From contig CADCXD010000002.1 in the NCBI GenBank assembly GCA_902806575.1, forward strand, positions 496,001 to 560,000: a stretch of 64,000 nt of DNA. The letters are read 5' to 3'. Both the position numbers and the translations under genes were made by a program. Positions 1-10,991 of the stretch are shown here, one piece after another (the stretch's first letter is position 1; each line of letters starts with the position of its first letter). The stretch is from Jackrogersella multiformis (taxonomy: Eukaryota; Ascomycota; Sordariomycetes; Xylariales; Hypoxylaceae). The notes beneath the pieces are model-generated. The model was not told the DNA's origin and did no database searches. It was given only the letters and a program-made list of their open reading frames with translations.

Positions 1-385
1 AGTACCGTTACGGTCGACGTTTAAGTTACTACTAGTTAGTCGTAGAAAGATTGATAAAGGAATCGAAGTGAAAATATAGAGCTGGTCGTGGTTACCGATT
101 CTTCTTTAAATAAGGCAGGTAGAGCAGGCAGGTATCGCTGTGTATTTTCCCTCTTACCTGTTATGAGAGAGCCCTACCATAGGTGATCCCTGTCGTGTCT
201 CATATGCACTTACGTCACAACCAGTCGGAAAGGCGCAAACATATGCGAGAATCGAATAACCCTGAAAATAATTCAGGCTACCTGCATAAATGTGCATCTA
301 ATACGATCCACTACACCTAGGTAGAAATTGATAGGTCAGAATCAGAATTCATCATCTATTAACATACCGTACCTAGGCAGGTATC
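1..385. other. 3' flank of the MFS gene, no gene seen
   Basis: AT-rich sequence downstream of the minus-strand transporter. I see no coding potential, only copies of the TACCTAGG-type motif around 317-322 and 369-385. Confidence 0.6.
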
Positions 386-1844
386 TTATCCTCTCTCCTG
401 CTTCGAGCGGGCAACCCACGAAGCAATAACAAAACATGAGCTCACGAACATAACGCATGCTGCCCAGATCTGCATATACAGGAACCGACCGCCCGCGATA
501 TCTATCAGCGCGCCGGCGATAGGCGGGCCGGACAGGCAGCCGAACGAGCCTATGGTCATGATCATACCGCTTCTAACTCCGACCTTGCTCAGATCCTTGG
601 TCAGGGTCGGCAAACCCGCCATCGCTATAGTCTGGACGCCGCCGTTAATTATGCCGGATACCACCGCGAAAGCGTAAAGCGCGCTCTGGTCTCGCACGCC
701 GATCCAACCTATATACAGCACTGATGACCCGAGCGTGAGCGGGATCAACGTGCGAAAAGGTCCGAAGTAGGCGTCAGACACTAACGCCGGCACGATCCGG
801 CCGGGGATTCCGACGGCGTTGGCGATCAAGAGCGTGTTAAGCGCAGACTGTCTGTCCATGCCTAAGATTGTTCTCCCATATACATTAATCTATTAGACAT
901 GTTAGCTAGTTACACCCTCGAGAGGCGGTTCAAAAAGAAGAGTGAAACTGACGTAATTATATATTAGGTATACGCCCATCAGGAGAAAAAGGGCGCCAAC
1001 CGTGTAAAACGTGTATGGAAGCTCCTTGAATGCAGCCCATTCGACGAGCGGGCCCCTTGGCCGAGGCGATAACCTCTTCCGTGCCAAAATGAGCATGGTA
1101 ATGGTATTAAATAGTACTATGAACCCCATGACCCGCATAGTCCAGGGAAACCCGATTTTCCCCGGGAGCTGCTGGGCGATGATTGGAAATCTTTCGAGGT
1201 TATAAATGTTAGCGGTATCTATTAAATCCACTAAAAGGGGGTTGTTGCTGAATCATTGCCTACATTATCCCGCCGGTAGCACCACCCGAGGTAGTAAGGG
1301 CGATCGCCAGGGCTCGTTTTCGAGAGAAATACGTAGCAACCGATGAGATGATGGGGCAGTACAATATACCGGCGCCAATCCCACCGCAAACCCCCTGCGC
1401 CAAGAAGAGCTGCCAATACTCGGTCGAGATAGATGCCGTAAAAATGGCAACCAGCTGCATAATGGAGCCGATAGCGATGAGCGATCGGAAGTAACCCGCG
1501 TCGAATAGGCGGCCGGAGAACATGCCAATGCAGGCTAACAAGAAGACCTGGATGCTTCCGATCCATGATACGGCCGACAATCCTAATCCTAATTCCTTCG
1601 TATAGTAGTCTTGGAAGATACCATAACTATTGAACCAGCCGAAGGTATTGAATAGAGCGAGACTTGAAGCAATTTAGCAAGATTTGATATCGCGACGACT
1701 TGATTTCCTCGCTTACTGTCCAACGAAGACTTGAACCCATCCCAGGCCGCCATCTGGTGGTGGCTCGACATCAATCGACACCGTCTCGGTTTCGCTTTGT
1801 GGTGATACGTTAACGCGTATAGAGCCATCCTTTTCGGAACCCAT
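386..1844 (-). CDS. MFS permease, monocarboxylate-transporter-like
   Basis: Twelve-helix major facilitator of the fungal MCT-like group, expected to carry a monocarboxylate or related small molecule across the plasma membrane; the substrate cannot be told. Four exons restore one 425-residue frame: 1844-1717, 1662-1264, 1190-916 and 861-386. Joins are phase-consistent and rebuild family motifs: PPPDGGLGWVQVFVGHLALFNTFGW at the N-terminus (split at the His codon), GGATGGII followed by PGKIGFPWTMR mid-protein, and NAVGIPGRIVPA in the C-terminal half. Introns are 54, 73 and 54 bp; the third uses a GTGTAA donor. ATG 1844 opens a polar N-terminal tail, as usual for the family. Length is near the usual 430-450. 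It lies next to an SDR and scytalone dehydratase but nothing proves a functional link. Confidence 0.88.
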
Positions 1845-2770
1845 TAGCTCGCTCAGCATGCTTAATATGCTCGACTTATGTCTCATGTCGAAATAGTTTT
1901 CCGTCGAAAGAATGGAAGGAAGGTCGACTTCAAAAGGAATTTAATGCGAACCGGAGCGACTCGGTATTTCTATGATCGGCCTTTCTCGATACGGACTCGC
2001 CGACGAGTGGAAGACAAAAGCCTTCAAGCACTCTCCGCGACTTTCTTTGGTTGGGTAGAAGAGGATGCGCATCTGCGTATGCGCCTCGATGTTCCGTATA
2101 TGCAGCATTCGACGTCGGCTAAACTATTTCATAGTAAGTTCTCTATCATATGCCGACAGGACAAAGATCCTCCAGGTACAGGTTCTATCAACTTGTCGAT
2201 ACCTACTATGCTAGTAGCGTTTCTAGTAGTGATAAGACCAATTACATAGCTCTTTATCATGGAAACTGTCTAGGTAGCTAGAAGAAAGGAGAGCACTCTA
2301 TACTCCTTTGTTCAATAGATATGATATATATTTGTAGGTTAGAAAGGTGAAGTATATTACCTAGGTTAAATGTTTACAACTACCGGTAGTTATTCCATCA
2401 CTCTTCTTGTTAGGTCCTCCAGGGCTTGTCTTGTAACACCCGGCTTGGTTAGCTGCAAGGGTTATAGGGAGGTAAGGAATCCTTCCGGTTGGAATCAGCC
2501 AGGGTTTGTGATTCGTGACGATCCCTTAGTATAGTTAGTGTAGGTAGGGTAGTGTAGGTAGGTATGCAAGTGACAAGGGTTGGAGACCCTGGAATGTGAC
2601 CCATACGATTGCCTTACTACGAACAAAGGGCCTACTCACCCCCTCGGCAACGAATGTACGATTCGAATTGGATAATCTTACGACCTCGGACGCGCCTATA
2701 CGCAGCTTATGTCGTACAGAGTCCGGAACGACCCCGAATCGACTGTTCTATTAGGTAGATATAAATATGT

Positions 2771-2801
<31 letters not shown>

Positions 2802-2861
2802 CTATATAGGTAGGCGTGCATGTAGGTATATGCAATGTCGTTTATTGTTCCCAGCGAATAA
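1845..2861. other. intergenic, MFS promoter and SDR 3' flank
   Basis: Holds the upstream region of the MFS gene and the 3' end of the next gene. Contains an uninterrupted (AT)14 run at 2773-2800. A 123-codon open frame at 1878-2249 shows no recognisable domain or splice logic and I do not call it. Confidence 0.5.
2773..2800. repeat. (AT)14 microsatellite
   Basis: Perfect AT dinucleotide run of 28 bp in the gap between the MFS and SDR genes. Confidence 0.95.
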
Positions 2862-4073
2862 TCACACGTACGGCTTCACCTGCTCCTCTGTCCAGTCCCA
2901 AAACTTCTGCGCAATGCCGGTACCGTCCTCTGACTGGGGTTTCGATCCTTGCATGAGATCCTGTCGGATGGGACTAAACTTTCCCCATGGAACGACTAAG
3001 GATAGACTATGTTAGTACCGAATATCCATATAATAAGTACCGATAAAGAGACGATAAACTCACTCCAATCGCCCGATCTATCGAGCGTCACTTCGTTGGA
3101 GAGACCGGCAAATAATTCCGTGTATGCTCCATTGATGATAGGATATACCGTAGCTTTTCTAAAGAGCATCTCCATCGGATTACAATAGCGATCAAGGTCC
3201 GTTTTGAGATTGCCGGGATTTAGCGACTAGGCAGTGTAAACCTCTGTTAGTACCTAGGTAGTAGAGCATTCTAGACCTAGCAGGGGAGTCTAATCTCAAT
3301 CTTGTTTTCCATCTTTACCGAAGATCGCTCGGGTCAAATGGTCAAAGCGATACGGGGGATAATTTCCAGGCGAAATAGGTACTTACAAGACTAACAATGC
3401 CATCTTTGCGGTACCTCCGCGCGTACTCGGTTGAGTGATAGAAGTTTCCTGCTTTGCTGATCCCGTATTTATGCGCGTAGAATATGTCTTGCTTGTAGTC
3501 TAGTTTGTCTATGTCGATGCCGCCCTTCACGGGATTTATAAGCTCGGCGGCAGAACTGGACACCCAAACGACGCGAACGCTGCCTTCCGGTGACACCTTC
3601 GCCGTCTCGACCAACGTCGGAGTGAGAAGTTTTGTCAAGAGGAAGGGACCTAGACAGTTGGTGCCTATCTGCAACTCATACCCCTGAGCTGTCTTGCTGC
3701 CTCGAGGAGGAAACATGACCCCTGCGTTGTTGAACAAAACATCGAGCCGCTTTTCCTTTGCGAGGAAAGTTTCGGCCGACTTTTTGATGGTGGTTAAATC
3801 GCTCAGATCTAGAAGTAGAAATTCCAGCCTTCCCGTGGACGAGGGATGTGCTTCGCGGATGGATTGAATCGCATTCCGACCTTTTTCCTCATTGCGCGCT
3901 GCCACCCAAACCACGGCATTTTTAGAGAACAGAATCCGAGCAATTTCTTTGCCAATGCCCGTATTCGCACCGGTGACGAGATACGTCTTCCCTACCAAGT
4001 CCGGTATATCCTTTTCGGTATAGGTAGGTTTCCCGGGGAAGATTTGTCGGAATGCTGAGATGTAGAGCGACAT
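2862..4073 (-). CDS. short-chain dehydrogenase, retinol-dehydrogenase-like
   Basis: NAD(P)-dependent oxidoreductase with a Rossmann fold, probably acting on a hydrophobic alcohol or ketone. Exons 4073-3387, 3226-3064 and 2995-2862 give 327 residues. The cofactor motif TGANTGIG is at residues 34-41, NNAG at 115-118, the catalytic Ser in VSSS near 171-174 and YGISK with Tyr203 and Lys207. The spliced third exon supplies the family C-terminus (VPWGKFSPIRQDL ... AQKFW ... EEQVKPYV). The first intron (160 bp) begins GTAAGT; the second has a textbook TACTAAC branch site before CCTTAG. Without splicing the first exon would end 14 codons later in a non-homologous tail, so the introns are well supported. 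Physiological substrate is unknown. Confidence 0.9.
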
Positions 4074-5786
4074 TTTGAAAATACGACGACTAACATCAAC
4101 CTTTTTCGAGGGCGATGGGATGGATTTAAATACCTATCTGGTAAATATCCACAATATCCGTATCCTGGGCCGTTCGTCCTCTCTACGAAGATACAATGGA
4201 AGATCTTAGACTCAGATGCGTTTCCCGCCAACGATCGAACACTAAATTCGCTACGGCTGAGCGAATCTCGGCTTAAATTACCTAGGGGTAGGTACATATG
4301 CAATACACTAGAATCGAGCTACCAGCGAGATACCAATAGCGCCAACAGGAATCGAACCTGTCCTCGCCTAGTACCTACCGAGGCTGCTAGGTAATAGGTG
4401 GGATCCCGCCTGGTACTATCCATCGTTCCACCACTTACCTAGGCACCGCCCGGTCTACCCGATTTAGTGATATCCATACGTATTTCCAGGTACCTAACTA
4501 GGTAGGTACATGAAGCACATTCTTATCTTCCCAGAATCGACAATCCCTAGTACTGTAGCATTTAACCTATAAACTACGTCATCCGCGGCATTCGTTGCCC
4601 ACCTGCCTATCTGAGGTCGTGAACTCCGCACTATTATGCAAGATGACAAACGTGGGGTTCGGAATCGTAGGATCGATTTAATAACCAAAGAACGGACTCC
4701 TGGCCGGGCATGGCGCCATCCATTCTACCCCGTACGATTCAATATCCCGGCCCGTTGCTCCACAATAGAGTGAGTGCTCCGATCCGAACTCGCGATGCGC
4801 TTGAGGATATGCGGAAGATTTATTAATTTTACCATAGTCGCCACCTAATAGTTATATCAATACCTTCCTATCTGCTACTGTACGAAGCGGTTGGCAACAA
4901 TAAAGGTGACATCTGAGTAAGCTGATAATGGCTGTCACCAACAAAAAAGTTATTCTGCTGAATGGATAGGTAGGCAACCACCTGGTGGTAGGCACCCGGA
5001 GACATGCGATAGAAAGAAACGCAGGTGAATACTCTTTTATCCTAGGAAGGTTATGTCCAATTCGATTAGAATTTGGGCATCTCGTTTTACGGAATCACCT
5101 CGTTGATATCTCGCCGAAAACGAGGTGCGGCCATAGAGTGTTCTCATGATATAACCTTCAACTTGCTTCCATACACCAACAACCTGAAGATCTGACAATG
5201 GAAGGAGATCGACCACTCTCACTCGTGTAAGGTGAGAATCTAGTCATCGTGCAACCTCAAACAGTCCACAAGCTGTGCGGGGATGTCAGACAGCTTTTCG
5301 ACGTGTACCTGAAGACTCCCGGCCCCGTACGAAAGAAACCATAGCGCCGTCGGGTATCTTAGAAACACAATTGCAGTGAACATATATATATATATTATCA
5401 AGAGCACGAGAAAATTGACCAATACTAATTAACAACTGGCATTCTTAACTAAGTTATTTTATATCGTGGCTGAGACTTTAGTCTGACCCCGGATTTTGAG
5501 ATTTTGACATCGTAGGTAGGTGGGGAACTCCGGAGCGGACTTTGCAACCAGGTTCTCATGCCGAAGGATCGCGCACGAACACCATGGCGTTCGTTATGAC
5601 AAGGGAAGCGCTAACATTGGAGCGGACACTTCTATTCAGCCTCCGGATGTGTCGGGGTTCCGTGTCCATCGTAGCCTAGAAGAATACAGTACATAAATGA
5701 CCGCTGAGACCGAAACGGAAACCTACAGGCACCACTACAGAATCTAGATTGAGTACATCACGGTATAAGTTCTCCAATCGCCCAAG
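4074..5786. other. intergenic between SDR and scytalone dehydratase
   Basis: About 1.7 kb between divergent genes. The only structured item I see is a tRNA-like sequence at 4334-4440; the rest is AT-rich with short open frames of no recognisable content. The last few hundred bases should hold the SCD1 promoter. Confidence 0.5.
4334..4440 (-). tRNA. tRNA-like 3' half, possibly a degenerate or intron-bearing tRNA
   Basis: On the minus strand the 3' part has a perfect T-arm (ACAGG, loop TTCGATT, CCTGT) followed by TGGCGC, an ideal internal B box (GGTTCGATTCC) and tRNA-like 3' acceptor strand. Upstream there is a GTGGTGGAACGATGG stretch that loosely resembles an A box/D-arm. I could not find the matching 5' acceptor strand (GCGCCA-type) nor a convincing anticodon stem; a CCC triplet after T (GATCCCA) would suggest glycine if real. 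A broken tRNA or a tRNA-derived repeat is as likely as a working gene. Confidence 0.3.
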
Positions 5787-6470
5787 ATGACCACCGGAAA
5801 TATCAGTTTTGAGGGTACGGCCAATAAGCCCCCCCAAAGAACATACTATGTCCCCTTTTCGAGATGTTCATGCTGATGATGGTTAGACTACCTCGGCCTA
5901 CAGGCCTGCCTCGTCGAGTGGGCTGACAGCTACGACACCAAGGACTGGGCCAGGCTGCGAAAGTGTATAGCGCCCACTCTACGGGTGCGTTTTTATTTAT
6001 TTAAAATATCATGACCTATGGCAGCTCTCCCATAAGCTAACCGCACCCGAAACCAGATCGACTACCGGTCGTTCCTGGACAAGCTCTGGGAGGCGATGCC
6101 AGCAGAGGAGTTCGTAACGATGGTGTCGAACCCGGCGGTGCTCGGGGACCCGCTGCTCAAGACGCAGCACTTCATCGGCGGCAGCAAGTGGGAGAAGATC
6201 TCGGACACGGAGGTCGTCGGCACGCACCAGCTGCGCGTGCCCCACCAGCGCTATACCGACGCCACGCGCGCCCAGGTCGAGGTCAAGGGCCACGCCCACT
6301 CCACCAACGTCCACTGGTACCGCAAGGTCGGCGGCGTCTGGAAGTTCGCCGGCCTCAACCCGGATATCCGCTGGAGCGAGTACGACTTCGATAAGGTGTT
6401 CGCCGGCGGCCGCGAGGAATTCGGCGATGCCGTTGCGGCTAAGGCCGAGGGCATCCCGGCTAAGGCTTGA
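5787..6470 (+). CDS. SCD1: scytalone dehydratase (DHN-melanin pathway)
   Basis: Dehydrates scytalone to 1,3,8-trihydroxynaphthalene and vermelone to 1,8-DHN in fungal melanin synthesis. Exons 5787-5814, 5887-5984 and 6057-6470 give 179 residues; the spliced N-terminus reads ISFEDYLGLQACLVEWADSYD, a strong family match. Residues equivalent to the known Magnaporthe active site are present with a shift of five: Tyr25, Asp26, Tyr45, His80, His105, Ser124 and Asn126. The SnoaL-like cone fold motifs QHFIGG, LRVPHQRY, GHAHS and GLNPDIRW are intact. Introns of 72 bp each; the second starts GTGCGT. Exon 3 is strikingly GC-rich against AT-rich flanks. No polyketide synthase or trihydroxynaphthalene reductase lies in the window. 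Confidence 0.95.
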
Positions 6471-8385
6471 GGGGGGCTTGGCTTGGTTCGGTCTGCTTGA
6501 AAAGGGGGGGCGTTACGGCTGACGATCGCTCTCCGGTGTTATGTTGAAAAATATCTAGGTAGCATTGCAACACAGAAGATTCTCCAATCATCGAATTGAT
6601 TAGACTGTTTTCCGTGGCCAGATGTCCTTTCTACATCGATGGATAATTTAGCTCGTGCGTCCATTATCGTCGCTTCTAATAAGTAGCTAGGTACTATAGT
6701 TGAAGTAGCATTTTGAAATTCCACCCCTATTTCTAAGTAGGTTACTTTCGAATAAGGCAGATAACAGGTATATGATTCCACGGAATACACGGATACATAC
6801 TTAGGTACCTAAGTAATTGTGAATGGGGAATTATATTTCGTACATCGTCAGATGAATTTTCTGGAAGAAACCGTCGAACGTCTAGATCTTGAGGCTGAAA
6901 CAAGTTCATTTAGTCCACATGAGAAATGATTCATCTGACCCGGCGAAAGTTACGCGCCTCATGATGTCTGTTCATATAATATATATATCGGTGGCGGCTG
7001 TTGTGCTACTTTTAGAGATGGAATTTAAATATGGTAGGTATGTAGCTATCACATCGAACTGCAAAGTCATTTCTGTCGAATCGAATTAGTTCACCGCTTT
7101 CTATATAGTACCTAGAAGGCTGAATATTCCTATCCATGTTAATAGCAATGCAATCGAAACTTCTAGATGGGCTCTCCTTTTCAAGGATCAGAGACCATAG
7201 TCCATGAAAATCCATAACAGGAGTGTTTTAAACTGAGAAAACAAGGAGGTAACGGAAATGTTCGTAAGTGGTTGTAAATAAGAATTTCTACACTCTGTAC
7301 AGTCCAATCTAGAAAATAGAATGCTCTTTGAAATATATTTCTGGTGAGGGTTGAAGTCCTTAAGATGCGTAAAAGTGGGGCAAACGAACAGCTATGAAAT
7401 ATTGTATGAAATATTGGATGGAAATTGGGTCTTATGTGGCTCGGGCCGCTTAGGAGGAAATTCCAATTCATGCGGAATAATGACTACCCCGGTCTGGGTG
7501 TACCCAGGTAGAGCCTAGACCCTACCTAAAAATAGGGACGACAGTGGAACATTTAACAGGTTGTACAGACAGGACAATTCACGATTAACGCTACAAGAGT
7601 TGGGTCTTACGACTATACTATCATATAATTGCAAAGAACCAACCATTATCTACCTACCCTATCAGCCCATGTAGGCAATGAGCTAATATTGAGCTTGTGT
7701 GATTGAATTGAGAAGACAGCATATGTTGGGCGATAGGAAATTTGCAAGGTTGTGCTCACGTAATCCGCAGCGAGCCCGGCGAATACAAGAACCATGTATG
7801 GATGTATGGTTTGCGTCCTGCATCTTCGTGCCGCAAACGGACGTCCAAATAGCCTCGTGACCTAGACTACTGTTGTGTTGTGCTGTGCTGTGCTGCGCGT
7901 CGCATGGAAGCAACAGAATGCGTAGTGGAACCTGGGATTTTGATACCCCCACGTGCGCCCGTGAAACAACCGGACTCCGGCAGCACCGGGGAACATGTCG
8001 GGAGGGGGAGGGGGGCGGTGAAGCCGTGACGAATTCGGCCGTGGGATATTTACTGAACAATCTCTATTACGTAGTATTATCATGGCTTTTTTTTTAATTG
8101 TTTAATACTATAAGTTACCATAATATTGGGAGAGGAACGTGGTTAAAGCCTAGGCATGTCTTGTGAGAAGCTTGTACAAAGCTTGCTATAACGTGTATGT
8201 AATGTCCATTACCTATCAAAACAAACGGAAGACGGTGAAGAATACTGTTTGCCAATGTCTTGAGTCTTGATGCCCAGAATGCCGAGTCTGCCCCATGCAT
8301 TACTACGTAGACGTGCCAATGTGCCAATGTGCCAATCCGGGTGTGGAAGGGTGTGATAGGGAACTGAATACTAGGTATGTATATA

Positions 8386-8456
8386 GGCATGCTACTGATA
8401 GGCATAGGAATACTACTAATAAGCATAAGCATACTACTAGTAGACATAAGAATATA
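8386..8456. repeat. imperfect ~21-bp tandem repeat
   Basis: About three and a half diverged units of the form GGCATARGMATACTACTARTA run head to tail in gene-poor DNA. Confidence 0.75.
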
Positions 8457-9661
8457 GGCGAAGGAGAAAACGACGTCAATTTGATGGGGACGGTTGGGGT
8501 GTTAAGAGCCGCCAAGAAGGCTAAAATGTCACGTTGGACCATTGAGACCATTGAGATCATTGCCCATCAGCCCATGTGGTCGCTAAAATGCGCCACGAGC
8601 TTCGGTTTTTTTTTTTTTTGTGTTGCGCCACTGCTACGAGTCATCATGCTCAAACTCGAAAAGTATATTAAAGATCGTTCTCGAAATTAGATCTGTGGGT
8701 GGCACGATGCCGTGGTAGGCGAAAATGCTGTTTGACATTATAAAATATATCCAATCAAAATTTGGTTAATAGATAATAGTAGAGAATTGTTTTAAAGATA
8801 TGACGGAAACATCGAATAGAATTTGATTGAAGAAACATTTAGAGACAAGGGTCTCATACTATTATGTCGGATACCACGAGGGTATTAAAATAAAAAGTAT
8901 CATCTATGTACTCGGACGGAAAGGAGGCTTTCCCGGTTATAGCTTAGCGCCATGCCGCTTTAGTATTTTAGCACCTAAGAATGGCATATCTTTACTTGCC
9001 TTGACCAAAATCTTCACTTTGATAACTGTATTGGGAATCTTGCTTCACTTATCGTACGTCGAAATGCGAGAATTTGATATAGTAGGTATGATCTGCGGGA
9101 AGGCATCTTCTATCTCATGTACGGAATAGTAAAGTGAACTTTGTCTATACTGCACTACCTAGAAGGTATCCTCTATCATACAGTCACACGCTTATCCCGA
9201 GACGCATCTTGAATTTATGACATCGTTACCCTAGTTTCCCCCTCCGCGAGAAGTTGATGGCACTCCAAGATACGGTATCTTGGATACCTACCTATCAGCC
9301 CAATCTTCCGGGAATCAACGGCACCTCGGCTCAAACAAGAAGGCAACTCCAAACAACCCTCTTCCGTCTTCCGACTCATCGACCACCTAACTCATCTAGC
9401 AGGTGTGCAATATTTGTTGTGGAATGATGTGAAGTTCCACAGCGTCGAAGACATCAGCCGTATCGACAACGTTCCGGCGGTTCATTTTCATTTTCATTTG
9501 CAGTTTACCGTTCCTGATCTATATGTAGGTAGATATTATACTTGAGGTAGTATATTGTAACACATCCATGGATCAAGGGAAGCTTTATATCCGCATACAA
9601 ACAAATATTACCTACCTAGGCTAGGTACTTACAGTTCCGTACATACTAGGTACCTAGGTAG

Positions 9662-9718
9662 GTACCTCAGTAAGAGGTAGGTACCTCAGTAAGAGGTAGG
9701 TACCTCAGTAAGAGGTAG
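9662..9718. repeat. 19-bp tandem repeat, three exact copies
   Basis: The unit GTACCTCAGTAAGAGGTAG is repeated three times without change, beginning directly after a TACCTAGGTAGGTA palindromic motif. Perfect identity suggests a recent local duplication. Confidence 0.95.
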
Positions 9719-10260
9719 GGACCGTAGGGTAGGAAGAAACCCTCCTAGTCCTCCCCGCAATCTTGTACGTTCCGCATATTCATCATCCGCTCTAGCCCGC
9801 TCAACGCTAGTTTATTTATTTTTTCGTTTTGTTCGGTTGAGCCTCAATTGTATCAAATCATTGGTTGGTTTCTCGTTCCGAAAGACTACTACGTAGTACT
9901 TTGTTGGTAAGCCGGGTCATTCTTCGAAGCCTCCGCGCCGAGGGTATGTGTGCTAACAAGGTAAAAAGCGGCGAGAGCTGGGCCGGTCCATAATACTTAA
10001 AAGATACACACCGCTTCTAGGCCTATTAGATGGTCGCAGTTCCCATCCTAGCTCTTCCGGCTCCTGGCATCCCTGCATTCTACGCCTAAGCCCCCCCCAC
10101 CAAGACGCACTAGACGGGCTAGGCTCACTTAGGATCCCTGAATTGGGCCCGTCAAAAATCATCAAAATCAAAATCCCTACCTGCCTTGAAGTAACCTTGC
10201 AGGTAGGTAGGTGCCTTGTAAATCTCATCATCTCTGTGGCCTGCAAGTCGGCTGCTAAAA

Positions 10261-10991
10261 ATTGAATGTTATTTTCCAATTACAACCTAAAGTACAAAAA
10301 CTTAAATGCTGCCACTTGCTTCTCCTGTTCGTGTTATCCTTTTTTATTTTTCTTGTTCTTGTACTTGCAACTAAGACCCCCATCTTTGATTGTTTACCTA
10401 TTTTTCTTTTTCTTTACTTTCCCCTTCCCTTCTGATCCCAAGTCTCCTGCTGGGCATCAAGAAGGTAAATTAACTGATTCCTGCACATGCTATTTGCTTG
10501 ATGCTCATGCCGCCGGCTCATCACCTCCCTCCTCAGGCACCACTTGCACCCCCCCATGAGCGCCAACTACGCTACGCGTAAACAAATGTATTAGAGAGAT
10601 TATTCGTCGAATCTCGAATCTCGAATCACGAATCTCTAATCTCGCATCTAGCGGCTAACCCGGCTTCTTGTCTCACTGTCTTGGGCCCCATTGTATAGCT
10701 AATTTGCCAGTCACTTGGCATGCAATCATCGTCCTGAATGCATCTAGATCAGAAACGTCCCAGGTCAGTATCCATAAGTCCTGGAGTCGCCTGTCTTGTC
10801 TCGCCTCTTGGACTTTTCTCCTTATCCACAAGGGTCCCGATCTTTGCGCCTTCGTCCGATCAAAGACCCCCTTGATCCCTTGAGCTACGACTTTTAGGTT
10901 ACGGTCCTTTTTCTTCGTCTTCCGTCCTGCGTCTTCGTTCTTCTCCCACGGACTCCCGAACCGAGTCGTTCGCGACACTCGGCGATAAACA
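10261..10991 (+). promoter_or_regulatory. pyrimidine-rich upstream region of NHA1
   Basis: Long CT-rich tracts on the coding strand (about 10300-10460 and 10790-10940) precede the ATG, as is usual for well-expressed fungal genes. A CGAATCT-like repeat (four units, 10608-10635) lies between them. No defined factor site is claimed. Confidence 0.4.
10608..10635. repeat. short CGAATCT tandem repeat
   Basis: Four near-identical 7-8 bp units in the NHA1 upstream region. Confidence 0.7.

Larger units (their letters stand above)
6471..10260. other. gene-poor AT-rich stretch with small repeats
   Basis: Nearly 3.8 kb without a gene that I can support. Open frames up to 131 codons here are low-complexity or lack any domain. 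Small tandem repeats occur at 8386-8456 and 9662-9718, T and G runs at 8605-8620 and 8000-8020, and TACCTAGGTA motifs at 9608-9663. Confidence 0.55.

Noticed and set aside
386..1580. MFS gene as a broken pseudogene split into four frames
   Set aside because: Each break has a GT-AG intron whose removal keeps phase and rebuilds conserved motifs, so the gene appears intact.
1878..2249. 123-codon plus-strand frame next to the MFS start
   Set aside because: Sits in the divergent upstream region; Arg-rich, no motif, no support for splicing.
4690..4810. Second possible tRNA-like sequence
   Set aside because: GAGTTCGGATCGG resembles a T-arm only loosely and no stems close around it.
7683..8097. Overlapping open frames on both strands near 7.7-8.1 kb
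   Set aside because: Low-complexity GTGCT and G-rich tracts create them; no domain on either strand.
8295..8690. 131-codon frame with Asn/His/Lys repeats
   Set aside because: Encoded by an imperfect tandem repeat in gene-poor DNA; not a real protein.
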